Assembly: GCA_000310025.1 (NCBI GenBank)
Contig: FN649755.1
Location: 2,650,580 to 2,714,579, forward strand
DNA: 64,000 nucleotides
Source: Ectocarpus siliculosus
Lineage: Eukaryota; Sar; Phaeophyceae; Ectocarpales; Ectocarpaceae
Direction of reading: 5' to 3'
Below, piece after piece: positions 11,040 to 24,189 of the stretch; position 1 is the stretch's first letter; each line of letters starts with the position of its first letter. The notes beneath the pieces were generated by a model. That model was not told the origin of the DNA, did no database searches, and saw only the letters and a program-made list of their open reading frames with translations. Both the position numbers and the translations under genes were made by a program.

Positions 11040-12180
11040 GATCAATTGTATACATCAACCAAGCGTGCTCCTCGTCACATTCCGTCCCATCCCGTCCCAT
11101 CGCGTCTCATGCCGCCCCATCCCGTCGCATTATGTCCAACTCCGTCTCTCCATCCAGCCTCATCATGGTTAAATATGACAATTGTCCAACCCAGGTTAGC
11201 CGAAACATCACGAGATCATTATCTGATTTTTCCCATGCCATCCACCCAGAATACCCCATCTTTCCGTCCCAATCGTACCGGGCACGAAAACCCATACGCG
11301 GGTCACCCCTACCGTCAGAGAGCGGAGCGGACCCAATGACTCGGCGCGGCTTCCCAACAAAACAAAAGCTCCCTTCGGCGTGGCAAGTTGTCGGGCGAGG
11401 CTGAGAAGATCACGACGGTTGTCGGTCGTGCTACATCATCACACACAACTTGCGTCAAACACATTCCGTCTCGCAAATCACTCCAATTGTCGGAACACAA
11501 TACATCGCCCTTTCCTTATCGCCTATCGTCAGGCAGATTCGTTACTGGCGTGTCCCACTGGACGTCCGCTAAGAATCACTTGCGGTCAGCCGTAGCGATC
11601 AATATCTCATCTACCAAGCGTCTTTCCAAGTCCCGCCCATCTCGTCTCGTCAGATCCCTTCCCATCCCAGTCCTTCCCATCTCATCCAGCCTCATCATGC
11701 ATGCTCACGTGACCGGTACTGTCCAGTCTAGCCAAGACAGCCCCGACTCGTGCCTCCGGTGCTGTCCAATTCCATCAACCAGAAACATCGCGGCATCGCG
11801 TCCTTCCGATCCCTCTCCATTTCATCCCAATCCGTCTGATCATGAATGCATACGACATCTGTCTTGCCCAGTCTAGCCTAACACAGTGCGGACATATTCA
11901 TCTGATCCTGTCCCATGCCATCAACCAGAAATATCCCAGCTTCACGTCCCAATCCGATCAGGTACACGACGCATAGGGGGCCTATTGACTTGGTGCGGTT
12001 TCTTGCATACCGCCTAAACGGGACCCTCAAACACTCTCGGCTTGTGGTGGGCAAAACGAACTCTCTTAAACGATTTCATCTCGCAACAGGGGGGACCGTT
12101 CCCGCACCTATCCTCATCTCAGATAATATTTCCCCACCAAACAGAAGCTCCCTTGTTTGGGCGTCTTGGTGAGTTATCGG
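11040..12180 (+). repeat. tandem spacer units and degenerate CCATC/CCGTC tract, copy A
   Basis: Two imperfect units are recognised by the marker AAGCTCCCTT followed by GTTGTCGGGCGAGG or GTTATCGGGCGACG, near 11,370 and 12,140. Within and before the units lie degenerate runs of TCCCATCCCGTCCCATC-like pentamers (about 11,080-11,160 and 11,640-11,700). Frames of 150-175 codons cross the region because these pentamers lack stop codons. I do not regard them as genes. Confidence 0.6.
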
Positions 12181-12720
12181 GCGACGGGGTGAACACTTGG
12201 CGTTGTCGATGGTGCCACATTCGTACACATAACATTGTGCCAACCGCAGTCTACCCCGAATATGACCCCAAGAATCGCACCACAAGCGTCATTCTGTCTC
12301 TCTAGTCGCCTATCGTCAGGTAGATTCTTTCCGGGGGAGTCCTACTCGCTCACCCTCCGTCAAGCATACCTTCGCCATTGGACTCTATCGATATTCACCC
12401 GTACCCTCTTGGACCCGCGCGGTAGCTAGTCTCCCGTCCCAGCCACCTGACGTGCGTAACAATGACGGCAAAGGGTGGAGGAGGGGCCATCAGCGATAGC
12501 GAGAGGCGAGCAATGGATTGTGAGGTGGACTCTACCACTCTAGTTTTCTCACTCTCTCTTGTACGGACGGCAACGTCGAACCCCGTGGTTGCTTGTTGGC
12601 GTGTTGTGGGCGGCACTGGCTGTAGGAGTTGCAATGGGGTGGGTTTCGTTCAACAATCGGGGTATGTTCCGTCCACGCTGGGTGGCGGGGGCAGGAGAGG
12701 TATCTACCAAACCGATCTCG

Positions 12721-15700
12721 CTACAATCTCCCACATGGTGCTAATAGTAGTCCAAAGCCTCTGTACAGTTCGGACGTGTTGGTATTGGCAGGGGCCACCA
12801 ACAACACCATTTCCGTTCCTGGCAGTGAGCGCAATCGACTTGCACTACGCCCAACCTCTTCTGTTCCCAATTCGTGGGGGAGCGATGTTTGGTTCCTCAC
12901 CTCGCCTTGCCGCCAAGCTGACGTTCGCCACACCCTCAAGCGGAACGCGTCGGTCTTGTAGGCCCTCCTCACCGTCCGGATATCGGACACGATGCGGTTC
13001 ATTCCGATAAGGGTCGAAAATCGCTCCTGTTGCTTCTGCTGCTGCCGCTGTTGCGGTCGTTGAACGATCTCCGCGGACAACGACCAGGACTGGCTCTGAG
13101 AGGCCTCGACCGAGCCGTTAGGGGTGTTGGCGACCTTAAAGTCGTCACGGTTATCCCTTGCCTCCTCCCCTTCCTTACCCTCCGTAGTCGTTCCACCGTT
13201 GTTGCTGCCGTCGCCACGCCACAACACTGATGTCCCGCGAGACATCACGTCCTCTCGCCGAAGCGCCTTGCGGGCGGCCCTGGCTTGCCGGGAGAAACGA
13301 GCGCGGGTCCTCGTCCTCGCCGCTGCTGCTCTGGCTGGGGAGGTAATGGTCAACAAAGACGACCTCGACGACATCTTCATCTCCGCCCTCTTCCGTTCCC
13401 GCAGCACCGCTCTGTCTCTCAGAAGCAGCAGCTGAGCGGTATCCCTCGATGACGTGGAGGCAGTGGTGGGGGCCTTGTCGTCAAGAGCAGCGCCTTGTGA
13501 AAAGGTGAGCAGCGCCTTGTGAAAAGGTGATGAACCCTTTGGTCGTCTCTCCGTAGGCTGGATCCGCTACCGTCGTCGCCGCTACCGGTGCGCACGTGGG
13601 GTCTGATGGTCTGGAGTTGGTCTCGGCAAGCCCCAACAGCGGCACTTGTTCGTCAGTCTTGGCCGCCAACGACTCGGCAACTGCTACCGCCGTTTGGAGG
13701 ACCTTCGACAGCGCTGGGTTTGAGACCCTTGGCGGAGATTTTGTGTCGTGAACTTTAGCTTTTCCACCGACGCCAGTATGTTCGCTGCCGCCTGCCCCCA
13801 GGAAACGGTTTGGCTCGCCCTGGGCCTCCTGTCCAACCGACTCGACCATCGGAGGGACATCAACGGTGTTTCCGATGGCCGGGCTTGGTTTCGCCGTCTG
13901 CAGGATCGCCGTAGTGGATGTTAGCATCTACTCTGATGCTCGAGCGCTAGCCAGAAGTGCCCCTGGCTCGAGAAACGTCCCCGTCGTAAGCGAGCTCGCC
14001 TTGGCCTTTGCTGCTGCTTTTGCTGCTGCCTTTGCTGCTGCTGGCGCCACTGCTACTGCTGCTGTTGGTGCTACTGCTGTTGTTGTTGTTGCTGCTGCCT
14101 TTGCTGCTGCCTTTGCTGCTGCTGCTGCGTTTGCAGCTGCTGCCTTTGCTGCTGCCGCTACTGCTCCCGCTTTTGCAGCTGCAAAGGCAGCAGAAGCTTC
14201 TTCTGGTTTATAACCGAGTGTTGACATCAGGTTAACCATCACCTCGATGGAAGTCTTGCTCTCGAGTCGAATCTATCCCTCTTCCAACTCCTCGTCCTCT
14301 TTCTTGCTTTCCTGCGCCCCTGTCGCCCCATCTTGTCCCCCGGCGTGCTCTCCTGGCACAGCCAGAAGCGGCCAGTAGAGGGGCCATTGACCATGTTGCT
14401 GCGGTGTTGACCGCTGTGGCTGACGCCGCCGCCGCCGTCTTGCAAGGCCGATCTTCATCCATCGCCGAGATCCCACCGACAGCAGGCAGAGCAGCCAGGG
14501 CCGGGAGCATAGCCGAGGGAGTTGCGGCGGTGGCTATCAACGCTTCGGCTGCCGTCGACTCGTTAGCCTGCTCTTGATTCATAGCCGATATGTTTCCGAC
14601 GGCAGGCACAGCGGCCGGCACAGGCAGAGCAGCCGGGGCTGGGGGCATCTCCAATGGAGTAGCGGCTATGGCTACTAAGGCTGACGCGGCCGTCGTCTTG
14701 CAAGCCTGGTCCTCGACGATCGCCGTCTGCGAGTCACCCGCAGGCGCAGATGCCGGTACGTTTAGAGCAGCCGATGCGAGGGGCATGGCCCAGGGAGTTG
14801 CACCGATGCATGCCACCGCTGACTCCGTCGAATGTGGCTTCTCCTCTTCCATCGCCATCCCCGTGCCGACTGCAGGCGCAGATGCCGTCACAGGCAGAGC
14901 GGCCGGTTCGGGGGGCATACCCCAGGGAGCTGAGCCGATGGCAGCAATCCCTGCGGCCGCCGCCGCCGCCACCACTGTTGGGGAGCCTGCTGAAACGTCC
15001 CCCTTGCGGTGCGAGAAGCCAGCTTTAACGGTCTCAGTTTCCGCTGGACCAGCAATCGGCCTCATGGCCGCCGTCTCTATGGCACCCGGCGCTGGTTGTG
15101 TCAATGTGGGTGCAGCCAATGCCGCCAACGCCAATGCTGCCTCACTTTCGTCGGAAGACGCATTTCTGACGTGAGTGGGCTTGGTAGCGGTCGCCATCGT
15201 GCCGGCGGCTTCATTACCGCGCTTCTTGTGGACTTCCATGACATGGTGCAGGATGGAGGTAGGCTACGTTGTGGAACAAGCGCAAGAGAGCGGAGAGCGA
15301 GGGGAGACAGGCGCTTGTTAGAGTCGTGCTCGAATTCAAGAATTTTGACTGTCAAACAGAACACTCGACGCCAGTGTCTCTTGTAGGTGAAGGGTCCAAA
15401 CAAAACTGTTTGGCATAAAACACATACAGTGGCCATTCATTTCACCCACACGGATGCGATATGCTGTTGTTCCTACAGGTACACGGACAGACTTTACCAT
15501 CACCTCACACTGAACTCGAAGCAAGCCGTCGCTGGCGTTGTAGACGTGAGGAAGGCTTAGTCAAGCGAGAAACCTGTTCTCGTGATTGCAACAGATCCAA
15601 GTTTATCTCGGTGACGATCTGGGAGCAGACGAGAAGCGAAATATGCAGACAAGCCGAAAGACGGCCTCCCTCGTCTTCCAGTGTGTGTACATCGTGTTTC

Positions 15701-16465
15701 ACCCTAACGACGAGCCTGTGAGTGACATCTGACCCACCCTGCTGTGTGTGGTGGAGGTCCCCCTTTCTCCCCGCTGAGTAGTTCCCTCGGGGACTTTTGC
15801 CGCAGATACGTTGGGTTTCCGGTTGATACGCTTCCATTTCCGGCTTTGAGGCGTACTGGAAGGGGTCGATGGTGAATGCGTTCCCGCTTCTGTCCCCGCC
15901 GCCGTTGAACCCATCGCCTGATTTCTGGGTCCTCGCGATTCGCCGTATACTTGGCGTCAGCAGCAGCGGCAGTCATGTTCGATGCGGCAGCGACTGCTTT
16001 CGTTTCTTTCAAGGAAACCTGTTGGACCCGCACCACATCAAATACTCGCTTTCTCTCGCCGGCCATACTCTTCGTCTTCTCCGCTAGGAGTTGCGCTATT
16101 CAAAGCTCGTCCTTGGCCTTCTGAGCAAGCTCTGTTGCTTGTAGTGCAGCCGTGAACGGGCATCCCGTTGGCGAGCTCGATTTGCGCTCGATCTCGCCGT
16201 CATCAAAGTTGAAGTCGTCCTCGAGAAAGATGTAGTCGTCCTTGTCGCTGCCGTGGTTGCTGTTGTCGTTGCGCTTACCACTCTCCCGTTGCGCGACCAA
16301 GGGCCCCCGCAGAATCGTCGCCGCCGGTACGGGCGCGGCCGACGCCTTGGCAACGTTGGCTGGCGTCCTCGCGTTTCTACGGGCTGCCGAGGTGAGCTTG
16401 ATCGACACCCTGGCACGAGCATGGTACAGCGAAAGTGACATATGTTGTACCGAACGATGTATCAC
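12721..16465 (-). pseudogene. alanine-rich repeat protein gene, copy A (disrupted)
   Basis: Homologue of the gene at 57,248-62,181. The first exon, from ATG at 16,465, matches copy C through ARARVSIKLTSAARRNARTP and an acidic FLEDDF segment to ATELAQKAKDEL, then meets an in-frame TGA at 16,100-16,102; homology continues in the same frame beyond it. A frameshift follows near 15,930. The repeat exon is open at 14,232-15,239 with only 5 repeats. A 22-bp tandem duplication at 13,485-13,528 breaks the frame downstream. The C-terminal part is open at 12,721-13,407 in a frame that copy C has lost. Several independent lesions argue for a pseudogene. Confidence 0.7.
13485..13528. repeat. 22-bp tandem duplication inside the pseudogene
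   Basis: Two exact copies of a 22-base unit beginning GAGCAGCGCCTTGTG (13,485-13,506 and 13,507-13,528). Copy C has one unit at the equivalent place (about 57,765-57,790). As 22 is not a multiple of 3, this duplication shifts the frame of the Ala-rich gene in copy A. Confidence 0.9.
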
Positions 16466-17255
16466 ACAGGACAGTCAGCCAAGACGGATAGCTCGGTGCA
16501 CGCTTCCCTTTACATTCCCGTTTTCGTTGTTTGAACCACACACAACCGTATGTAAGTCTCGCAGCAGTACGGGCAACACGACGAACGATTGAGAGCGTTA
16601 GCATTGATGAACGCGCGCACCCATCCCCATTTTCGTGGGCACTATGGCAAGCCGCTAAAGGCAGCGGTGCACGTTATGGACATCCCACCGGCACACCATC
16701 AAGGTTCAGAACCACCTCGTACAGATGTGGAACATGGATCGCTGGCGTCAATGTTCATCACATTTGGAAGTTTCTTCTCATGATTGTTTGAAAGTTTGCG
16801 AAAGATAGGGACCTTGCTGTTGGCTTAGAAAGGGAAGGATATATGTCCAGAGAGGGTGCACTCGCCGTGTTGCAGCGAGTGTCCCGTTGGAGGGGGGAAA
16901 ACAGGTCAGGGTTGGGGTGGTCGCATACGGCGGCAAGACCGTGTTTTTTTGTAGAAAGTGGGCGAGCAAATGGGTCCTGACTGGATTTTCTCCCAAACGG
17001 CCATGGTTGGTCACACTACATGAATATTTGATGAGGCTTGCTCCTCGATCTACCACTCCAAGTACAGTAGTTGACGCACAGGAGTGAGCTGGAATGTATC
17101 CACAGAATAGTGATGGCATGAAACGGCAAAGCGCAAGCAGGACGAAACGATGGGAAAACAACCGAAGTTTGACCCATCGACTACAATCGCTCTGGGTAAT
17201 CTCGACGTTGTTCGGACGAAGATCTGCGCAATTTCTATGCCTCTGCTCTCTTGTT

Positions 17256-17819
17256 TACGTGTAACAGGCACTGCGTCATTGTACCAAGCCGTCTTGTTGT
17301 GCCCGTCCGACCATCGCGACCAATTCTCAGCGCTTTTCTGCGGTAGATTCCGCCGCAACAAGACCCGAACCGGAATATTTTCCAGAACCTCTGTACTTGC
17401 GCATGTATTCTATGTCGTAGGTCCTGCGTGGTCCCGCCATCCTGCCTGGGTATGTACTAGGTTGGTACGCATACACACCGTGGACGCAACACCGCGCCCG
17501 AAGCATTGGAGCCAACAGCAGACAGCAAGAGCCCCAGACAGCGTTCCTAGCGACCTTTGTGGTAAAGGAAGGTGTGTGTATCGGTGTCTGCGCGTGTGCA
17601 ACGTATTGCTTGTGATTTTGAACAGCACGGGCGGCGCGCGCGCATGTTAGGCAACATCGATCGACCGTGCGAGTCCCCGCGCCACGGCAGAGGTTAGAAC
17701 CGACGGTTTCCCCCTCAGGCCCATGGTACACAGATAGCTTGTTGTGAGCCGATAGTTTAGTTTCGAGGCGTCTCTGCGATATTGCTTTCTCAAGCCACCT
17801 AACAAGATACAAATCTCAT
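17256..17819. other. unassigned sequence right of copy A
   Basis: Similarity with copy C fades near 17,255. A 161-codon - strand frame (17,327-17,812) has no recognisable domain and no paralogue in the window. Nothing else is supported. Confidence 0.4.
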
Positions 17820-18115
17820 CAAATCTGCATAACACCCCCCCCAGAAGTTGCACTGTCCTGCATTCCCACACCCCTCCAACATTGGCCAAAACATACCACA
17901 GACATTCCATTATTACCCCCCCCGCCCCCCCCTGTGTTGAGTAGTTCTACAAAAAGTAATTTGTTCTGAAGGGTTGGAGATGTACCTCGGTGGGAAATGA
18001 CTTGAAGTTGGAATTGTGGTGTGGCTCCACGTTTTGCTGGTGTCTCGCCGCCAACTTTTCCGCTTTGCCTCGAAACCAACGTAATATGAAGTGTGCGCCT
18101 CATCTAACCCAATGC

Positions 18116-18220
18116 TCCACTCCATTTTCCGAGGAGAGTTAATCCGAGAAGATCCTGAGTTTTCAAACCAAAATTAAGATTTGCAGCATAAAAGTTGAAG
18201 TAGTCATTTAGCTGCGTACA
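18116..18220. repeat. dispersed repeat, partner at 23,385-23,490
   Basis: Shares CCATWTTCCGAGGAGA, the block CCGAGAAGATCCT, CAAGGTTTACAGCA/TAAGATTTGCAGCA and CATTTAGCT with the partner in the same order and spacing. It is about 100 bp long and diverged. Family unknown. Confidence 0.6.
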
Positions 18221-18590
18221 TGGGTCGCCACAATCAATCATTTTCCTTTTTACATGCCAACATTTCGCACACGCGTCGTGCGTGGCCCTATAGCCCGCAC
18301 ACTACCACCAATACCCATTTTTTGAACTCGGAGATCTTGTGATTTTTCATTTACCTATTTGATTATTCCACCATTCATTACATTTTGCTGCCGCTCTCAC
18401 CCCAGCATCTTTTCTCGGCCTCGCATCACCACGCTTGGGTGTCTGGCCCACACCAACCAGTGGTGGTCTCCAGACCGAAATGATAATACAGAGTTTGTAT
18501 GACCAACACCCACATTCAACGAAACATTCCAAAAAACCATTAGCCTCGGCGTTTTTTGTGCCCCCCCCCCTTTAGATCCTCCCCCCCGGT

Positions 18591-18722
18591 GTTTGCCATC
18601 GGGGTTGGGTTTTCGTCGCTTGGCAACGATGTAGTAAAACAAGCCACCTCCCCCTTGGCGTTTGCCATCGGGATTGGGTTTTCGTCGCTTGGCAACACGA
18701 CGTTGTAAAACAAGCCAATTCA
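18591..18722. repeat. two tandem copies of a 69-bp unit
   Basis: GTTTGCCATCGGGRTTGGGT begins at 18,591 and again at 18,660. Each copy continues through TTTTCGTCGCTTGGCAAC and ends in GTAAAACAAGCCA. Runs of C flank the pair (about 18,561-18,587). Confidence 0.85.
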
Positions 18723-21458
18723 CTTCGTGAACTCGGCAACCAGGTTACCGGTTTCTTGTTTACCTCTGGTTTTTATTTTTTGCGGTAACCATAATGAATG
18801 GTGGTCGAGTAGATCATGTTGTGCGGGGTCGAGAACCCTCACTCCGCGCAAGGGAGATGATCGCACCACGTTGTGTGAAATTGGTCAAGCATCCTCGAGG
18901 CAGTTACACAGTGCTTATAACTGTCTCTGGAAGTTAAAGCACCAAAAAATATATTACGTCATACGCACAGCTGTCATTCATCCGTACGCAAGGAAGTAAG
19001 CACAAGATGCCGAACACCCTTAGCAGGATGCAGCGCACCCTTCATGCGACTCGCGGAATACCTCACGGCCCTTCACGCTTGGTGATGTGAGAGCCTGGTC
19101 CGGTGAGAACCCGGCGTGCTCCGTCCCGGCTTTGTAGGGACGCAAGGTCAATGGTCTAACGACTACGGCATGCACGACTATAACTACACCCACCCCCTCC
19201 TTTAGATACCGCACCGCCAGACAAGGTTGGCAACCCTTTGTGTGAATACATGTTAATGTCGCTCATTACAGCCAAGCGCAGCCCCATGAACCCATGCATG
19301 ATATCGTCGAAGCTCGTCAGCCCTGAAATAGTATATATATGAGGTCGAACACCAGGTGTGTCAAGAGAAAATATACCTCGAAAAGTCATGGTCTGGAGTA
19401 CAGAACGGCCCGAAATTAAGAAATGATATGTTGAGATAAGAATAAAGGGCTCAAATGTTTACGAAACATAAGATAAAAGGGCTAAGAAACACAGCTCAGT
19501 TGCGGCCACAATAAAAGAAACGTCCCAACAAGGAACATAATCGTGTGATACACCTAAGACGTAAGAAACAAGGGCTAGTTTGGGTAGCTGGGGGAGCCAT
19601 GCCCAACAACAAACGTCCCACCACTGCTACAGCCGTCATGCTTCCACCACATACACCTATCTCGTTCATGTAATGTTTTGGTAGGGGGAGGAGGTTGGTT
19701 ATTTTCGCGCCGCCCCCCGCCCCAGCGCAGCCGCGGGCTGCGGTACCCACTGCTGCAATACTACTGTACTGCCACAACCCGCAATGTTCGCCACATCAAG
19801 CTGTCGGTGCAATGATGCATGAGGGCTTGGTGTGTTGTTGCTTTCGTCGCCAGAAACAAGAAAATGAAAAGAAAGAGAATCAGCAGGATGCGACACCGCA
19901 AAGCCGTACGAAAACGTTACGAAATTGGCCGACTTCAGCCGGTCATTTTGCCCCCCCCCAAACAAAATTGAACCTCCAACCGATTTTGACGTTTCGTATG
20001 CTCGGGCCCGTTCTGTGTAGGCAAGTAGATCCTCTAGCACAACCGAAAATCCTTCAGTTAAGGACCAGCCGTCTGACCTGGCAGGCCGTGCATGTCAGAT
20101 TCCAAACGCGTCGATAAAAGCCACGAGAAGTCGTGTCGGCACACGGAGTGGTTAGCTTCCCGTCTCTATGGCACGTAGACATCTTGCTGTGGGCTTGTTT
20201 CTATGTTATTTTTTAATCCTCCATGTAATCTGGCGCTTGCCGCCGCGCGGACGCACTTGTACCTTGGTACGGAAAAGAACTCCCCGCCAGAACATAATAG
20301 TCCAGCGTGAGAATTACATCCTTCACTGACAAAAAAAGCCAATGGCCCACTAACGTATGTATGTGGGTTTTTGGGGTTTCCCGCAGCCGAGAAAGTGACT
20401 TTAAGTTAGACATGTGGCTGCTGTGAGCACACGTCTTCCTCCGTAGTTCAGCCCCATGTTTGTCCGTTGGGCATGAAACGATTGGTATCGCGGCTTGCCT
20501 CGGGCAACCGTGCTGGTCCTCTACGAGTTTTGTTTTTTTCCGGTGGTCTGTCGTTTCCGCCGGGCGTTGCAAACGCGGAGTTTCAGTTCAACTTATCGGT
20601 TAGCAATAAGTCGTTACAGCAGTTCTGTGATTCGATGCTGTGTCGTGTTGAAGGTGTGGCACGAGGTGGAAGGAACTCGGGTGCGATAGCAGTCACTGGC
20701 GACGCGATGAACAAACTCTCATGGATGTGCTAATTGCACTGTTAGTTTTATTGTCGTTTCGCGTAACACGCTATCCCTATGTTTCATGATGTGTTGGGGT
20801 TTGGCCTTGCCCAGTCTACGTCAACAACTGCATTTCATCTGTTTGTGATATGAAGCAAAAAAGCATGATCCATCATGTGAGTTGCTGCCAACGGGCATAA
20901 GGCCACGGGCAAGGAAGAGCAAGTTAAGGCAAGGAAAAGAGCACAACCGGATATCCTCCGGATGAGGCAAGGCGTTTGTGTCCGGGCGCGGTCCATCGGA
21001 CAAAAGGGGTTTCTCTTCCCGCCGGAAGTGCACGGGTGGATGCAGATAGGTGGTATTTTGTGATGCCACTGTATTTTTTGTCGATTGTCGTCTCAAGGGT
21101 GACCTGCAGAATGTTCTTTTCTACAAACCAACAGAACGTAAAAGGAACATCGGTTTCAATCGACACCAGCAACGAGCAGTGCCGCAACATCACGCGAAAG
21201 GCGCTCCTCTCTTTCAAAGATTGGCCTGCTGTTTCTAACACCATCTATGCCTCTAACAACCTCAAGGTCTCTCAACACGGCCGACAAAATATCACACACA
21301 TAGAAATATGTGAGTTGAAGACGAGAGCATACAGAATATTATTCCGCGAAAATTGGCTAAGGAAATTCATCGGCTAGTGAAGGAGAGAAGTTGACGGTGG
21401 TGCATCTGAGAACCAAAGATAAGGGAGGAAGATGAAAAAGAAAAAGAACATGGGCCGG
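18723..21458. other. unassigned intergenic sequence
   Basis: Short frames only, for example 19,156-19,389 (-), 20,467-20,733 (+) and 20,976-21,377 (+, 133 codons). None shows a known domain, a repeat of itself elsewhere, or paired splice sites that I trust. C runs at about 19,951-19,959 interrupt the region. Confidence 0.4.
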
Positions 21459-21735
21459 ATGTGTTCCGACGAGGAAAATACAGAGTCATGAATCATTAGG
21501 TTGTCGAGTTGTTGATGTGCATGCGAAACGCGGCGGAACATACTTCCGCGTCGGGGGGAGGTTGGTGTTGGCCGAACCTCTCATTGGCAGGCAACACTAG
21601 ACACACAGCCATTCCGGCGTCGAAGAGGCTGCCAATCCAGCTGTAGAGTGGACGGGGCTTCGATCCGGTGGAGGATAGGCATAGTACCACGCGAAGAAGA
21701 AAACATCCGCTCGTGTGCCGGTCCACCGAGATAAG
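21459..21735 (+). repeat. dispersed repeat family member 1
   Basis: From GATGTGTTCCGACGAGGAAAA it runs collinear with 22,823-23,090: GTTGTTGATGTGC, GCGGAACATACT, CGCGTCGGG, CCGAACCTCTC, CACACAGC, ATTCC and GCGTCGAAG all recur in order. A third, shorter relative lies at about 22,625-22,800. No coding capacity is shared. Confidence 0.75.
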
Positions 21736-21819
21736 ATTAACAATTGATTGACCCCATGAAACACAGTGAAAATATTTTTTGTCAATGGAATCGACGAACA
21801 TTTACCGTCAACTACCGAG

Positions 21820-22570
21820 TCCCCCCCCCCTAGTACAGGTTTCCCCCCGCCCCATTACCTTTTCGGCCTGGAAGCATGGTTTCGTTGATTTAGCCCCGGG
21901 GTAGATCGTTTTCGACAAAAAAAAAACGATCCCCCCGGGTATTTCAGTTTCCCCGGGGTACCAGTTTCCCACGAGCTCCGCCCGGGGGGGATGTATTTCC
22001 CTTATTTTCTGAGTCGATTTTCTTGCATCGCGGAGCACAAAAAGCATGATATGGGACGGAAAGTTCATTTGCAGATCTGCTCTTCGAGCGAGATTTAGGT
22101 ATACCGTTGGTCAGTTGGCCTTCGAAGTAGTTTTATGGGTAAAATGCTATCGTTTTCCTGCCTATTTCTTTCATTGATCATCCCTGGAGTCAGCTGAAAC
22201 GTACCACAGCATGCTGACGAAACCTTGCGCACAAAGGGAACAAATAATCGTATTCATTTTTGGACCTCACAACTCAAGGTAGAACCGAACCATAAAAACA
22301 GCCTATTCCTGCGGACAAACTGCGAATTCTTGTGCATGAGCTTAGGCAATGGTACCTCTCTCGCGACCCGACAAAAAACTTAACCATCTCAGTTTGGCCA
22401 CTCTCTCTCTCTCTCTGTGTGTGTGGTGTGTGGAAATTAATTATTTTGCACAACCCTTCTCCCCGGGGTAGCGATGGAAAAAAAAACTACCCCCCTCCGG
22501 TACGTCAAATACCCCCCAGGGGGTTTGGTTTCAGCAAAAAAACGATCCCCTCCCCGGAGGGAAAACTCCG
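21820..22570. other. C/G-run and A-run fragments with a (CT)n(GT)n microsatellite
   Basis: Two patches (about 21,820-22,000 and 22,455-22,570) share CCCCGGGGTA, a short A run next to ACGATCCCC, and GGTTTCAGC-type words. They are fragments of one G/C-run-rich repeat, probably in opposite orientation. A CT/GT microsatellite lies at about 22,400-22,435. No gene is seen. Confidence 0.5.
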
Positions 22571-22822
22571 TAGTTTACGGTATTTGCGCGCGCGCGTCAA
22601 GACAACAGCAATATATGTCTACCGCCGAAACGCGGCGGGATAAGAAGCCTCCGCGGGGGCAGGTGACAGAGGTGTGCTCCAACCCTGTCGTTAGCAGGCT
22701 AATGCCGGCCTGGAAGTAGGTAATCCCGTTGTAGATTGGAAGTTGATGGCAGATAGGCAACTGTCACACACGCGCAAATCGGTCGAGATCGAAGTTATTG
22801 TGCAAAATTTGCATGAATGGAT

Positions 22823-23090
22823 GGATGTGTTCCGACGAGGAAAAGAGAGGATCACCAATCATCAAGTTGATAAGTTGTTGATGTGCGCGCGAAATGCCGC
22901 GGAACATACTCCCGCGTCGGGAGGTTGCAGCGGTGTGGCCCGAACCTCTCGTTAGCAGGCAAAATTATTGGACACACAGCTATTCCAGCGTCGAAGGGTT
23001 CAATCCAGTTGTAGATTGGACGGGGCTTCAATTTGGTGGAGGACAGGCAACGTGTAGGCAAAAATCCATCGAGATCGGGGCAATTAGGTG
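22823..23090 (+). repeat. dispersed repeat family member 2
   Basis: Partner of 21,459-21,735, sharing the ordered blocks listed there and ending near CGAGATCGGGGCAATTAG. The shorter related piece at 22,625-22,800 shares GTTAGCAGGC, TTGTAGATTGGA and the GGCAAC...TCGAGATCG end. Confidence 0.75.
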
Positions 23091-23384
23091 CCGGAAGCAC
23101 CTGTTGCATGCTCGTGTTTCGTGCTTGAAAAGGCCGGTCACCGACACAGCCAAACGTTAATGCCAGAGACCCCAACCAAGCTGACACTTGCTGAGGGCGT
23201 CCAAAGTAGTGCAGGACGGCCGATGGGGTCTGACTCCTCACGCCTCGGGCATTCGGGTGAATAAAATGCTTGGTTCGGAGCTTCGGAGTGAACGGCGACA
23301 GACAGATAATTGTTAACCGTTCTGTGAGACCTCTAGAGGCCGTAACGGGCTCGTAGAGGAATTATCCATGTGCGCGCACCACCC

Positions 23385-23490
23385 ACGCGAAAACCATATT
23401 CCGAGGAGAATTCGTCCGAGAAGATCCTAACTGTTGAAGCTGAAATCAAGGTTTACAGCAATGAGTGTACGCATTTAGCTACAATCCTCA
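23385..23490. repeat. dispersed repeat, partner of 18,116-18,220
   Basis: See the partner for shared blocks; here the order is CCATATTCCGAGGAGA, CCGAGAAGATCCT, CAAGGTTTACAGCA and CGCATTTAGCT. The rest of 23,091-24,189 holds nothing I can assign. Confidence 0.6.
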
Positions 23491-24189
23491 CCAAAATTTT
23501 GCTTTTGACCTCGAAAAATTGCACAAGTGTTCCCGTAGGCTATGGGCACACCACGTAGAGATAAACCAATATAATCGAAGCAGTTGCCCAGTTTTCAAGC
23601 AGGGTTGAATTTACACAGCAGCACGTATCCTTCGAGCTGACCACCTTTTTTCCGCCGTGTTCGCCCCAGAACTGTTTATTCGCCACGAAACGGGCACACG
23701 TGTGTGTTGGGGGCATATCTATCCCACATATTGTTTGGTCGACACACGACATGAAAGCGCCCGTGCTGCCCCCCCTCTACACAAGCGGGCACATCTTCCC
23801 TCTTTGCAACATAGACACGCCTTGTCTGCATGTCTACTCATCAATCATCGACACAGGCGAACCAATCACCCACCGACGAGAATGGAAACGTCTTGCGAAA
23901 CTCCTCACACAAAATATCGGTCATTTGGTTGTCATCGCAAGCAAAATTACCATCCCTCTACGGCACACCAACTCAGAAATGGAAACGTTTTGACTACGAT
24001 CCCCTTCAACATTCTCCGGTTCTCATCCGCATCAGCAGGACCAGTATACATACGGACATTGGAAGGTACTGAGCGGAGACCGAACGTTTTTTATTGTGAA
24101 GACAACAACCACTACAAATGCAAGCTATAACCAGAAAGAAGCACTCCCGATGGAAAGGACGCCCCAAGCCTTTCAAAACGCCTGGTTTT

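Larger units (their letters stand above)
6180..17255 (+). repeat. segmental duplication copy A
   Basis: Collinear with copy C (about 49,905-62,965) from CAGCCTCATT at 6187 to GCTCTGGGTAATCTCGACGTTGTT near 17,185-17,210. Parts also match copy B (30,050-34,560) and inverted copy D (34,560-38,100). It contains an open FNIP-repeat gene, a 52-bp palindrome, a small conserved frame, two tandem spacer units and a decayed Ala-rich repeat gene. Similarity is strong in blocks with many small indels. Boundaries were judged by eye. Confidence 0.85.
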
